From Pacificispira spongiicola (GTDB lineage: Bacteria; Pseudomonadota; Alphaproteobacteria; UBA8366; Aestuariispiraceae), in assembly GCF_012926505.1 (NCBI RefSeq), contig NZ_JABBNT010000004.1, positions 310,001 to 374,000 on the forward strand: 64,000 nucleotides of DNA, given 5' to 3'. Both the position numbers and the translations under genes were made by a program. The notes under the pieces are model-generated. The model saw only the letters and a program-made list of their open reading frames with translations. It had not been told where the DNA came from and did no database searches. This document shows, in pieces, positions 8,254 through 16,663 of the stretch (position 1 is the stretch's first letter; the number at the start of each line of letters is the position of its first letter).

Positions 8254-8841
8254 ATGATTGGGAAAATGGCGGATAAACGGAGTGACATCCGACCGGCGGT
8301 GGACCTGTTCCACGAAGTTCGGCGCTATCGCTATCTGTCGGATGGCGTGCGCGATCCGCTGACCATTGCCGATCGCCGCGCCGGGTCCTGCACCGGCAAG
8401 CATCTTCTGCTGAGAGACCGGCTGCGTCAGGCGGGCTTCAAGGCGGATGTCGAAACGGTCAGGGGCGACTTCGCCGCCGGGATCCCCGTACATCCCGGCA
8501 TGTCGGCCGAATTACGCGAGATGGTGCAAGAGGCGGGGGTCGACGACTTCCACAACTATGTCGTCCTGCGGATGGAGGACGGTCGGACCCTCCGTCTCGA
8601 TGCAACCTGGAATGATGCGCTTCGTCCCTTTGGCTTTCCGGTCAACGATCGGTGGCACGGTGAAGGAGACACCGCGATTGCGCTGGAGCCGCAGGCGTCC
8701 TTGGGCGTCCGCGAGGATGTCGTCGCTTTCAAGAAAGACTGCCTGGACCAATTGCCCCGCGCAAATTTGGCGCGTCGGGCACGGTTCCTGGAATTGTTGA
8801 GCGAATGGATTTCGGAGGTCGATGAAATGACGACCGGATAA
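8254..8841 (+). CDS. Transglutaminase-like (Cys-His-Asp) protein of unknown function
   Basis: A 195-residue soluble protein with the layout of the transglutaminase/papain-like fold: Cys46 in RRAGSCTGKHLLLRDRLR at the start of a helix, His100 in DDFHNYVVLRMEDG and Asp116 in RTLRLDATWND. These fit the catalytic triad positions of small bacterial transglutaminase-core proteins, which are usually peptidases, amidases or acyltransferases. There is no signal peptide. I place the start at the ATG at 8254; the open frame continues upstream into the ATPase gene but without a good start. It lies between the importer ATPase and the FGGY kinase, all in one direction, so it is probably part of the catabolic operon. 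The actual reaction is not known. Confidence 0.7.
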   Translation: MIGKMADKRSDIRPAVDLFHEVRRYRYLSDGVRDPLTIADRRAGSCTGKHLLLRDRLRQAGFKADVETVRGDFAAGIPVHPGMSAELREMVQEAGVDDFHNYVVLRMEDGRTLRLDATWNDALRPFGFPVNDRWHGEGDTAIALEPQASLGVREDVVAFKKDCLDQLPRANLARRARFLELLSEWISEVDEMTTG

Positions 8842-8920
8842 GCCGCCGAAGAACGGCATCCGGGACGTATCAAAACAAACCGCACAATGCGGATAACAAA
8901 CGTCCTGAAGGGGAGGATAA

Positions 8921-10471
8921 ATGGAAAGAGCGTTTATTGGGATCGATGCCGGGACGACCGGTTGCACGGTCATGGTATTCGATCCGAAAGGCAAATGCCT
9001 CGGTCACGGATACAAGGAATATCCCACGATTTCGCCGCGTTCGGGATGGAACGAGCAAAACCTCGACGCCGTCTGGGACGGTATTTGCGAGGCCAGCAAA
9101 GCGGCGATCGCGCAAGCGAATTTACCGGCGGAAGCCTACAAATCGGTCGGCGTTTCAAGCCAGCGCGGCACCGTTTGTTTGCTGGACAAGGACAAGAAGC
9201 CGCTCGCCGACAGTATCGTGTGGAACGATGCGCGCGCGGTGGAACAAGCGGACCGCATCGGCGAAAGCCTGCCGCCTGAAGAACACCACGATCATACCGG
9301 CATGCAGCTCAGCCCGCTATGGACGGCCTCCAAAATCGCCTGGCTGCGCGACAAGAAGCCGGATCTGTTCGAGAAGATCGCGTGGTTCGCCAATGGTCAG
9401 GAATATTTCCTGCACCGCCTCGGTGCCGAAAAATGGGAAACCGATCCGGCGTCGCTCACGCTCAACGGCATGATGGATATTGCGAAGCTGGATTGGTCCG
9501 ACCGTATCCTGGAATTATGCGGCATCGACCGCAGCCGACTGCCGCCGGTCGGGATTCCGACCGGTTTCGTCGGGACGGTATCCAAACAGGCATCCGTGGA
9601 AACGGGTATCCCGGTCGGTGTGAAACTGTGCCGCGGTGCCGGGGATCAGCAATGCGCGGCGATCGGGGCGGGCGTGATCCGTCAGGGGCTGGCGGAATTC
9701 ACGGTCGGTACCGCCGCAGTGATGGTGGCCCATCTGGATTCGCTGGACCTGATCAAGGGGCGGAACCTGTGGTGGGGCGGTCATGGTGTGCCGAACCATT
9801 GGAACATCGAAGGGGCGGCGTTCAGCCTTGGCGCCTGCCTGAAATGGTGGCGCGACAACCTCGGCAACGACGACATCCAGAAAGCCCATAAGGAAGGGAA
9901 AAGCCCGTTCGCCGTGATGGTGGACGAGGCGGGCGAGGCCAAGCCCGGCGCGTCCGGTTTGTTGTTCCATTCCTTCCTGTCCAGCCAGGTGACGCCGTAT
10001 TACGACGCCTTCGCCCGGGGCGGCTATCTGGGGCTCGGTTTGCATCACAATCGTCAGGATCTGATCCGGGCGATGCTCGAAGGATGCGCCAACGAGATGA
10101 AGATGGTGGTCGATGCCTTCGACAGCGATATCGAGGGCGGCGTCACCGAATTGCGGCTGACCGGCGGTGGGACCAAGAGCCCTGGCTTCGTTCAGATCAT
10201 GTCGGATGTGTTCGGACGTCCGGTTCATGTGACCTCGGAACGCGAATGCACCGTTCTCGGTGCCGCGATCTTGGGGGCGGTCGGTGCCGGTGAATTCACC
10301 GACGTGTCTGAAGGGGTGGGCGAGATGGTGCACCTCGAAAGCTCGTTCGAACCCAATCGCGATCTGGCCGTGCTTTATACCGAACAGCACGGAATCTATC
10401 GCGATTTCTATGAGGCGATGGCCAAGGGCTCGTATGAGAAGCTCAACGCCTTTGCCAACAAGTACTGCTGA
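8921..10471 (+). CDS. FGGY-family carbohydrate kinase
   Basis: A 516-residue sugar or polyol kinase. The first phosphate motif is GIDAGTTGCTVMVFD (residues 6-20), the nucleotide-binding fold repeats in the C-terminal half with EFTVGTAAVMV, and the adenosine motif is LTGGGTKSPGFVQIMSDVFG. The catalytic aspartate is probably in GAGDQQCAAIG. It resembles the xylulokinase/LsrK branch more than glycerol kinase. GGGGAGG lies before the ATG. Its product, a sugar phosphate, is the natural candidate ligand for the SIS domain of the linked RpiR-type regulator. Substrate specificity cannot be read from the sequence. Confidence 0.9.
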   Translation: MERAFIGIDAGTTGCTVMVFDPKGKCLGHGYKEYPTISPRSGWNEQNLDAVWDGICEASKAAIAQANLPAEAYKSVGVSSQRGTVCLLDKDKKPLADSIVWNDARAVEQADRIGESLPPEEHHDHTGMQLSPLWTASKIAWLRDKKPDLFEKIAWFANGQEYFLHRLGAEKWETDPASLTLNGMMDIAKLDWSDRILELCGIDRSRLPPVGIPTGFVGTVSKQASVETGIPVGVKLCRGAGDQQCAAIGAGVIRQGLAEFTVGTAAVMVAHLDSLDLIKGRNLWWGGHGVPNHWNIEGAAFSLGACLKWWRDNLGNDDIQKAHKEGKSPFAVMVDEAGEAKPGASGLLFHSFLSSQVTPYYDAFARGGYLGLGLHHNRQDLIRAMLEGCANEMKMVVDAFDSDIEGGVTELRLTGGGTKSPGFVQIMSDVFGRPVHVTSERECTVLGAAILGAVGAGEFTDVSEGVGEMVHLESSFEPNRDLAVLYTEQHGIYRDFYEAMAKGSYEKLNAFANKYC

Positions 10472-10503
10472 CGCAGACACCTATAAAACAGGAGGAAACG
10501 ATT

Positions 10504-11058
10504 ATGGCTATGCCAGGAATGCGCGGAATGGAACATATCGGCTTCACGGTTCCGGATATCAATGAAGCCTGCACGTTCTTTGAAGAAATCCTCGGGGCGG
10601 AAACCCTTTACACGGCCGCCACGGATTTCCGTGTCGATGACAGCGATTGGATGACCGAACACCTGAACGTCCACCCCCGTTCGGTGATCACCGAATTCCG
10701 CTATCTGCGTTGCGGGAATGGCACCAACTTGGAGGTATTCGAGTATCGGGCGCCAGACCAGGACAAGACGCCACCGAAAAACAGCGATGTCGGCGGTCAT
10801 CACCTCGCGTTCTATGTCGATGACATGGATGAGGCGATCGCCTTCTTGAAGTCGAAAGGCGTGAAGGTCCTGGGCGACCCGACATCCTATACCGAAGGGC
10901 CGAATCTCGGGCTCACCTGGTGCTACTTCATGGCACCCTGGGGGCAACAGCTGGAAATCGTGTCCGCCCCGAAGGGAACCGTCTACGACAACGACGCCAA
11001 GAAATCGGGCAAGACGCGCCTATTCAATCCGGCGAATGTTGCGGAAACCACGCTTTAA
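10504..11058 (+). CDS. VOC (glyoxalase/dioxygenase fold) family protein
   Basis: A 184-residue vicinal oxygen chelate protein. The first beta-alpha-beta unit starts GMEHIGFTVPDINEACTFFE, giving a metal-ligand histidine near residue 12, and the second unit is GGHHLAFYVDDMDEAIAFLK, ending in a glutamate-bearing strand FMAPWGQQLEIVS. Metal ligands of the H-H/E type are therefore present. Such proteins isomerise, cleave or epimerise small carbonyl compounds. AGGAGGAAACG precedes the ATG, and the gene lies 32 bases after the kinase, so it is in the same operon. The substrate is unknown. Confidence 0.85.
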   Translation: MAMPGMRGMEHIGFTVPDINEACTFFEEILGAETLYTAATDFRVDDSDWMTEHLNVHPRSVITEFRYLRCGNGTNLEVFEYRAPDQDKTPPKNSDVGGHHLAFYVDDMDEAIAFLKSKGVKVLGDPTSYTEGPNLGLTWCYFMAPWGQQLEIVSAPKGTVYDNDAKKSGKTRLFNPANVAETTL

Positions 11059-11068
11059 AGACGTGCAG

Positions 11069-11104
11069 GCGATGCCGCGGCTCTATTGAGGGCGGCGGCA
11101 TCGC
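11069..11104 (+). other. Intercistronic stem-loop between VOC and monooxygenase genes
   Basis: GCGATGCCGC and GCGGCATCGC form a perfect 10-bp stem around a 16-base loop, 10 bases after the VOC stop codon. There is no U-run. It is probably an mRNA-stabilising or processing element inside the operon. Confidence 0.4.
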
Positions 11105-11137
11105 GCCCGTGCGGGATACATACAATGGGAGGGCGTT

Positions 11138-12937
11138 ATGCCTGATACGATTATCGACAGCCCGGCCGCGACCATCGTCGCGGATTTGGGGAAAGCGCTG
11201 GAAAGCGGCGATATCGACCGTGTCATCGACCTATTCCAGGACGATTGCTACTGGCGGGACCTCGTCAGCTTCACCTGGAACATCAGCACGATGGAAGGCA
11301 AGGATGCGATCAGCGATATGTTGACCGCGCAGCTTGCCGGTATCAAACCGGCAGCGTTCCAACTGGATCCGAAAGAATCGGTGGATGAAGCCGATGGGGT
11401 GGTAACGGCCTGCATCACCTTTGAAACCGATCTGTGCCGGGGCTATGGCATGGTGCGCGTCAAGGACGGCAAGATCTGGACGCTGCTGACCGGCATGGCC
11501 GAATTGAAAGGGTTCGAGGAAACGCTCGGTTTCAACCGCCCATTCGGTGTGAAGCATGGTTCCGACCGAAGCCGCACGACGTGGGTGGAAGAACGCGAAG
11601 AAGAGCAGCGAACGCTGGGATACAGCAAGCAGCCCTATGTGGTGATCGTCGGCGGCGGTCAGGGCGGTATCGCCTTGGGCGCCCGATTGCGGCAACTCGG
11701 CGTGCCGACCTTGATCGTGGACAAGAACGACCGTCCCGGAGACGCCTGGCGCAACCGCTATAAATCCCTCTGCCTGCACGATCCGGTTTGGTACGATCAC
11801 CTGCCGTATATGCCGTTTCCGCCGACATGGCCGATCTTCACGCCGAAGGACAAGATCGGCGATTGGCTGGAAATGTATACGAAGGTCATGGAATTGAATT
11901 ACTGGACCCGCACGTCTTGCAAGAGCGCGTCCTATAATGAGGCCAAGGGCGAATGGACGCTGACGGTCGATCGCGATGGCGAAGAAGTCGTCCTGAAACC
12001 AAAGCAATTGGTGCTGGCGACCGGCATGTCGGGCAAGCCGCGCATGCCCGACTTCCCCGGCATGGATCGCTTTAAGGGCGATCAGCATCATTCGTCCAAA
12101 CATCCGGGGCCGGACGCCTATAAGGGCAAGAAAGCCGTTATCGTCGGGTCCAACAATTCGGCGCATGATATCGCCGCCGCCCTGTGGGAAGCCGGGGCGG
12201 ATGTCACGATGGTCCAACGCTCCTCCACCCATATTGTCCGATCGGACTCTTTGATGGAACTGGGCATGGGGCCGCTTTATTCGGAGCAAGCGACGGCCAA
12301 CGGCATGACCACGCAGAAGGCGGATATGATCTTCGCCTCCGTGCCGTATGCGATCATGCATACGTTCCAGAAGCCCGTTTACGACAATATCCGGAAGCGC
12401 GACGCCGGCTTTTATTCGGCCCTGGAAAAAGCAGGATTCGAACTTGATTTCGGCGACGACGAATCCGGCCTGTTCATGAAATATCTACGCCGTGGGTCCG
12501 GATACTATATCGATGTCGGCGCCTGCCAGTTGGTCATCGACGGCGAAATCAAGATTGCCCATGGCCAAGTGTCGGAAGTGGTCGATGACGGAGTCGTGCT
12601 GGACGGTGGCGAGAAACTTGAGGCGGATTTGATCGTCTACGCCACCGGCTATGGCTCGATGAACGGCTGGGCGGCCGATCTTATCGGTCGCGACGTGGCC
12701 GACAAGGTCGGGAAGTGCTGGGGCTTGGGCTCCGGAACGACCAAGGATCCCGGACCCTGGGAAGGGGAGTTGCGTAATATGTGGAAGCCGACCCAGCAAA
12801 AGGCGTTGTGGTTCCATGGCGGCAACCTGCATCAGTCCCGGTTCTATTCCCATTATCTGGCGCATCAATTGAAGGCGCGGATGGAGGGGCTGCCGACTCC
12901 CGTATATGGTATGCGCGAAGTTCATCATTTGAGTTGA
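11138..12937 (+). CDS. SnoaL-like domain fused to FAD/NAD(P)-dependent monooxygenase
   Basis: A 599-residue two-part protein. Residues 1-150 look like a SnoaL/NTF2-like cone fold (FQDDCYWRDLVSFTWNISTM, then ITFETDLCRGYGMVRVKDGKI). Residues 165-599 are a group B flavin monooxygenase of the YUCCA/Baeyer-Villiger superfamily: FAD motif GGGQGG (172-177), the FxGxxxHxxx(W/Y) region around FKGDQHHSSKHPG, a second nucleotide motif VIVGSNNSAHDIAAALWEAG, and the ATGY box. GAGGGCGTT precedes the ATG. It is soluble with no signal peptide. It probably oxygenates a carbonyl, amine or thiol compound in the pathway served by the linked importer; the substrate is unknown. Confidence 0.87.
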   Translation: MPDTIIDSPAATIVADLGKALESGDIDRVIDLFQDDCYWRDLVSFTWNISTMEGKDAISDMLTAQLAGIKPAAFQLDPKESVDEADGVVTACITFETDLCRGYGMVRVKDGKIWTLLTGMAELKGFEETLGFNRPFGVKHGSDRSRTTWVEEREEEQRTLGYSKQPYVVIVGGGQGGIALGARLRQLGVPTLIVDKNDRPGDAWRNRYKSLCLHDPVWYDHLPYMPFPPTWPIFTPKDKIGDWLEMYTKVMELNYWTRTSCKSASYNEAKGEWTLTVDRDGEEVVLKPKQLVLATGMSGKPRMPDFPGMDRFKGDQHHSSKHPGPDAYKGKKAVIVGSNNSAHDIAAALWEAGADVTMVQRSSTHIVRSDSLMELGMGPLYSEQATANGMTTQKADMIFASVPYAIMHTFQKPVYDNIRKRDAGFYSALEKAGFELDFGDDESGLFMKYLRRGSGYYIDVGACQLVIDGEIKIAHGQVSEVVDDGVVLDGGEKLEADLIVYATGYGSMNGWAADLIGRDVADKVGKCWGLGSGTTKDPGPWEGELRNMWKPTQQKALWFHGGNLHQSRFYSHYLAHQLKARMEGLPTPVYGMREVHHLS

Positions 12938-12970
12938 GGAAGCGGCGGTTTCCCGTCGTTGCTGGGGCCT

Positions 12971-13618
12971 ATGGACGTTTCGATCGTTTTCGACCTGGAC
13001 GGCACGCTGATCGACAGTGCGCCGGACATTCAAGGCATCGCCAATGGGCTGTTGGCGCGCGAAGGGGCGGAACCGATCAGTCTGGCGGAGACGCGGGCGT
13101 TCATCGGCGATGGGGCGGCGGTTTTCGTTGCCCGCATGCGGGCCGCGCGGGGGATTGACGAAGCATCTCAAGACCGGTTGCTGGCGGATTTCACCGGGAC
13201 CTACGAAACCGCCGTAACGCTGACCCATCCGTATCCCGGTGTTCCGCAGGCTCTAGCCGACCTTCGGAATGCCGGGGCACGGCTTGGGGTTTGCACCAAC
13301 AAGCCACTTAGACCGACGCGCGCTGTGTTGGCGCATCTGGGACTGTCCGATTTCTTCGAAATCGTTCTGGGCGGCGACAGCTTGCCGGTCCGGAAACCCG
13401 ACCCCGCCCCGCTGTTCGCAGCGTTTGACGCGTTGGGCGGCGGACGGCGGGTCTATGTCGGGGACAGTGACGTCGACGCCGAAACAGCATCGCGGGCGGC
13501 AGTCACCTTTTTCCTGTTCACCGAAGGCTACCGAAAAAGCGCCGTCGAAGACCTGCCGCATACGGCGAAATTCGATGCCTTCGCCGACCTGCCGAATTTG
13601 ATCCGGTCGATGAAATAG
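12971..13618 (+). CDS. HAD-superfamily phosphatase, phosphoglycolate-phosphatase-like
   Basis: A 215-residue HAD hydrolase. Motif I is DLDGTLIDS (residues 8-16), motif II lies in GVCTNKPLR, the motif III lysine is in VRKPDPAPL and motif IV is VYVGDSDVDAETA. A helical cap sits between motifs I and II, as in Gph. Length and motifs match phosphoglycolate phosphatases, but many such enzymes act on other sugar phosphates. It starts 33 bases after the monooxygenase and likely ends the cluster A operon. It is tail to tail with the MocR gene, with only 10 bases between the stops. A weak GGGG precedes the chosen ATG; a TTG four codons upstream is possible. Confidence 0.87.
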   Translation: MDVSIVFDLDGTLIDSAPDIQGIANGLLAREGAEPISLAETRAFIGDGAAVFVARMRAARGIDEASQDRLLADFTGTYETAVTLTHPYPGVPQALADLRNAGARLGVCTNKPLRPTRAVLAHLGLSDFFEIVLGGDSLPVRKPDPAPLFAAFDALGGGRRVYVGDSDVDAETASRAAVTFFLFTEGYRKSAVEDLPHTAKFDAFADLPNLIRSMK

Positions 13619-13628
13619 TCGGCTAATG

Positions 13629-15002
13629 CTACAGTAGTTTCTGGAGTTCGCGGCACAGGAAGTCGTAGAAACGCGGCGATTCCGCCCAGGCGATATTGAC
13701 CCGCATACCGGACCGGTTCGGTTTCCTGTCGACGCAGAAAAGGCTGCCCGGCGCCGTGAAGATGCCTTCGCCCATGGCTTGACGGGCCAGGTGCATATCG
13801 TCGATCCCGGATGGGAAACGCAGGTAGACATAATATCCCCCGGTCGGTGTCGACAGGGTTGAAAGGCCCGTCCGCTCCAAATTCTGCGTTACCACGTCCG
13901 TGGCCCGTCGAACGCGCTGAGCAAGACGCTTTAAGTGGCGATGATAGTGACCGTCGATCATGAGCCCGTGGACGAGACGCTCGACATAACTGGAACTGTT
14001 GACGCTGGTCAGCATCTTCAATTCGGCCAGGGAGGCGATGATGTCGGGCCTAGCGGCGACATATCCGCAGCGTAGACTGGCGGACAGTGTCTTGGAAAAG
14101 GTGCCGATGTGGATCACGTTCTGCAATTGATCGAGTTGCGCCATGAATGGCCCGTCCACAGTCGGTAGGTCCAGGAACGGTTCGTCTTCCACCACGACAA
14201 AACCATGCTGTTCTGCCAGCGTAAGGACTGCATGAGCGGTTGGCAGCGTTATCGATCCGCCGGTGGGGTTATGTGCAAGCGATTGGGTGAAAAAGATTTT
14301 TGGGCGTTCTCGCTCCGCCTTTTCTCGCAAATCGTCAATGTCCGGACCAGACGCCAGCCGACTCACGCCGACCATGCGGATCTGCGAGAGCTTCAGCTTC
14401 GCGAACAGGGGATAGTATCCCGGATCATCCACCAGAACTGTATCCCCGGGCAGAAGCAGACGGCGGATTATCAAGTCGAGCGCGTGATTGGCACCAAAGG
14501 TTAAAAGTATCCCGTCGGTCCCGACTTCAACGCCCCGGTCCATATAGTTCATCGCCAACCTGTCCCGAAGACCGGGGTAGCCCATCGCCGAACCGTATCC
14601 GTCCTCCCGGGATGCGGCAGGAAGCTTGAAGCGACCAAGATGACGCTGAAGCTCTGATTCTTCTGTCCAGGAGGCGGGGGGGCGGCCGTCGCCGACCCGG
14701 ATTGAGAAGTTCTGTTCAAGTTGTGCACTCAACAGCGACGCGATGTCGACGGCCTCTGCTACATGTTGGGAGTGATCGGATGCCAGTTGAGTGTACCTAT
14801 TGGCGACCGTAAACCCATACCCGGTCCGTGATGAAATCAGACCCGCTGAAACCAACCGGTCATAGGCTTCCACGACAGTGTTTTTCGAAACTTCATATTC
14901 CTCTGCGGCTCGCCGAATGGATAGAAGACGGCTTCCCGGCTCCAAGAGGCCGCTCTCGATTCGTTTGGTGATCTTATCAACGATGGTTTCGGTTAGTGTC
15001 AT
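13629..15002 (-). CDS. MocR/GntR-family regulator with aminotransferase-like domain
   Basis: About 457 residues. The N-terminal GntR winged helix (residues 1-70) includes SRLLSIRRAAEEYEVSKNTV, a linker follows, and then comes a fold-type I aminotransferase domain with the PLP lysine in IGTFSKTLSASLRCGYVA and the PLP-contact HNPTGGSI. MocR proteins use the PLP domain as an effector sensor and normally control a neighbouring or divergent gene. Here the divergent target would be the HMG-CoA reductase/transporter operon. The ATG at 15002 is my choice; a GTG three codons upstream is possible. No Shine-Dalgarno sequence is visible, so the mRNA may be nearly leaderless. Confidence 0.9.
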   Translation of the reverse strand: MTLTETIVDKITKRIESGLLEPGSRLLSIRRAAEEYEVSKNTVVEAYDRLVSAGLISSRTGYGFTVANRYTQLASDHSQHVAEAVDIASLLSAQLEQNFSIRVGDGRPPASWTEESELQRHLGRFKLPAASREDGYGSAMGYPGLRDRLAMNYMDRGVEVGTDGILLTFGANHALDLIIRRLLLPGDTVLVDDPGYYPLFAKLKLSQIRMVGVSRLASGPDIDDLREKAERERPKIFFTQSLAHNPTGGSITLPTAHAVLTLAEQHGFVVVEDEPFLDLPTVDGPFMAQLDQLQNVIHIGTFSKTLSASLRCGYVAARPDIIASLAELKMLTSVNSSSYVERLVHGLMIDGHYHRHLKRLAQRVRRATDVVTQNLERTGLSTLSTPTGGYYVYLRFPSGIDDMHLARQAMGEGIFTAPGSLFCVDRKPNRSGMRVNIAWAESPRFYDFLCRELQKLL

Positions 15003-15313
15003 ATATATCACGTAATATCAGAATGTTAGATCGGTTTGCGGTCTTGCCTTACGGGCCCTTTCATAAAGAATGCGCTGCATGATCCATATTTCCCCGTGCC
15101 CGAAAGTTCGAAAACGCAGACCTATTAATATATCGGATTATCCGTCGTTGCGCCCCCTTCTGGCAAGGAATGTTATGGTGCGATGCGGTATTCTGTAATG
15201 GATACGGTAAGGATACATTTATTTAAACTGTACCTTGCAGTAGAAGGTGAGGTCGGTGTCAGATCGATGTCAACGTCGCCGGAACCAATCCGGTGCAGGG
15301 TAGGGAGGACAAC
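15003..15313. promoter_or_regulatory. Divergent promoter region between mocR-type gene and HMG-CoA reductase
   Basis: These 311 bases have no gene and are AT-rich around 15120-15240. A direct repeat GGATAC occurs at 15200-15205 and 15211-15216 (11-bp spacing), with GTATTC in the opposite sense at 15189. MocR regulators often bind such direct repeats, so this is a candidate operator. AGGGAGG at 15301-15307 is the ribosome binding site that fixes the reductase start. Confidence 0.45.
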
Positions 15314-16633
15314 GTGATCGTTGGCACCGATGCGGAAAAACCGCGCCGGGCGGTAAATTCGCGGATCGCTGGGTTTCGCGATCTCGAACCGTCGGAACGA
15401 CTTCAAAAACTAGCTGAAATCGCCGGTCTGAGCCAATCGGATACCCATGCGCTACGGGGCGGTGGCGCTCTGCCGCTCGCTCTGGCGAATGGAATGATCG
15501 AAAACGTCGTCGGGACGTTCGACCTACCAATCGGCGTGGCGACAAATTTCACGATCAACGGTCGCGATTACCTGATTCCCATGGCGGTGGAGGAACCGTC
15601 GGTGGTCGCTGCGGCGTCCTACATGGCGAAAATCGCCCGAGACAATGGCGGATTCCGTACCTCCAGCACCGATCCGGTTATGATCGCCCAGGTTCAGGTC
15701 TTGGGTACGAACGATCCGAATGGCGCTCGCCAACGGATTTTGGAGCGCCGAGACGAAATTGTCGCGACCGCGAATGAGAAAGACAAGGTCCTAGTCGGAC
15801 TGGGTGGCGGTTGCCGGGATATCGAGGTGAATGTCTTCGAGACGACGCCTGTCGGCCCGATGGTGATCGTGCATCTGCTGGTCGATGTTCGCGACGCGAT
15901 GGGCGCAAACACCGTCAATACCATGGCGGAAGGCGTCGCGCCGATGGTCGAGGAACTCGCCGGCGGACCGGTTCGGCTTCGCATTCTGTCGAATCTCGCG
16001 GACCGGCGGTTGGCCCGGGCCCGGATGGAACTATCCATCGACTCGCTGGCGACCGGGGAATATTCGGGCGATCGCATTGCCCAAGGCATCGTTGAGGCTT
16101 GCGCCATGGCCATCGTCGACCCGTACCGCGCCGCGACTCACAACAAGGGGATCATGAACGGTATCGATCCTGTCGTCGTCGCGACAGGAAACGATTGGCG
16201 AGCGATTGAAGCCGGGGCTCATGCCTGGGCCGCTCGTGCCGGCCGCTATACCTCCCTAACGCGCTGGGAGATTTCCGGTGTCGGTACGCTGGTGGGCTGC
16301 ATCGAAATGCCAATGGCTCTGGGTCTTGTGGGCGGGGCAACCCGCACCCATCCGGCAGCTCAGGCATCGCTGGCGCTGTTGGACGTTCGATCGGCTCAAG
16401 AATTGTCGGAAATCGCCGTCGCGGTCGGACTCGCACAGAATATGGCGGCGCTGCGTGCGCTGGCCAGCGAGGGGATTCAGCGCGGCCACATGACACTGCA
16501 TGCGCGGAACATCGCCATCGTCGCCGGAGCCACCGGCAATCAGATCGAAATTGTGGCTGGCGAACTGGCTGAAAGTCAAGATGTGCGCGTCGACCGAGCG
16601 AAGGAAATCCTTCGCCGTCTGACGGGCGAGTAG
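15314..16633 (+). CDS. mvaA: Class II (degradative-type) hydroxymethylglutaryl-CoA reductase
   Basis: A 439-residue class II HMG-CoA reductase, which interconverts mevalonate + CoA and HMG-CoA with two NAD(P)(H). It carries the expected catalytic set: Glu in [12 protein letters not shown] (about 93-94), Lys278 in [10 protein letters not shown], Asp294 in TGNDW and His396 in TLHARN, plus [12 protein letters not shown] (63-74) and DAMGAN (194-199). The GGGCRDIE stretch places an Asp (169) where the Pseudomonas mevalonii enzyme has the one favouring NAD(H), which suits the oxidative direction. The GTG at 15314 is chosen over one seven codons upstream because AGGGAGG lies between them. It is the first gene of an operon with a ribose-type ABC importer, and no mevalonate-pathway biosynthesis genes are nearby, so a catabolic role is inferred. 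Confidence 0.95.
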   Translation: MIVGTDAEKPRRAVNSRIAGFRDLEPSERLQKLAEIAGLSQSDTHALRGGGALPLALANGMIENVVGTFDLPIGVATNFTINGRDYLIPMAVEEPSVVAAASYMAKIARDNGGFRTSSTDPVMIAQVQVLGTNDPNGARQRILERRDEIVATANEKDKVLVGLGGGCRDIEVNVFETTPVGPMVIVHLLVDVRDAMGANTVNTMAEGVAPMVEELAGGPVRLRILSNLADRRLARARMELSIDSLATGEYSGDRIAQGIVEACAMAIVDPYRAATHNKGIMNGIDPVVVATGNDWRAIEAGAHAWAARAGRYTSLTRWEISGVGTLVGCIEMPMALGLVGGATRTHPAAQASLALLDVRSAQELSEIAVAVGLAQNMAALRALASEGIQRGHMTLHARNIAIVAGATGNQIEIVAGELAESQDVRVDRAKEILRRLTGE

Positions 16634-16663
16634 AATCAGGACGGGATAGGGAAGGCACGTCCC

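Noticed and set aside
11231-12361. 376-codon antisense frame opposite the monooxygenase
   Set aside because: The plus-strand protein has intact FAD and NADP motifs; the antisense frame is rich in His/Arg/Gln without any domain.
1-13618. Idea that cluster A is a sulfoquinovose monooxygenase pathway
   Set aside because: The importer plus monooxygenase looks similar at first, but there is no sulfoquinovosidase, no FMNH2-type alkanesulfonate monooxygenase and no flavin reductase; the monooxygenase here is of the FAD/NADPH class.
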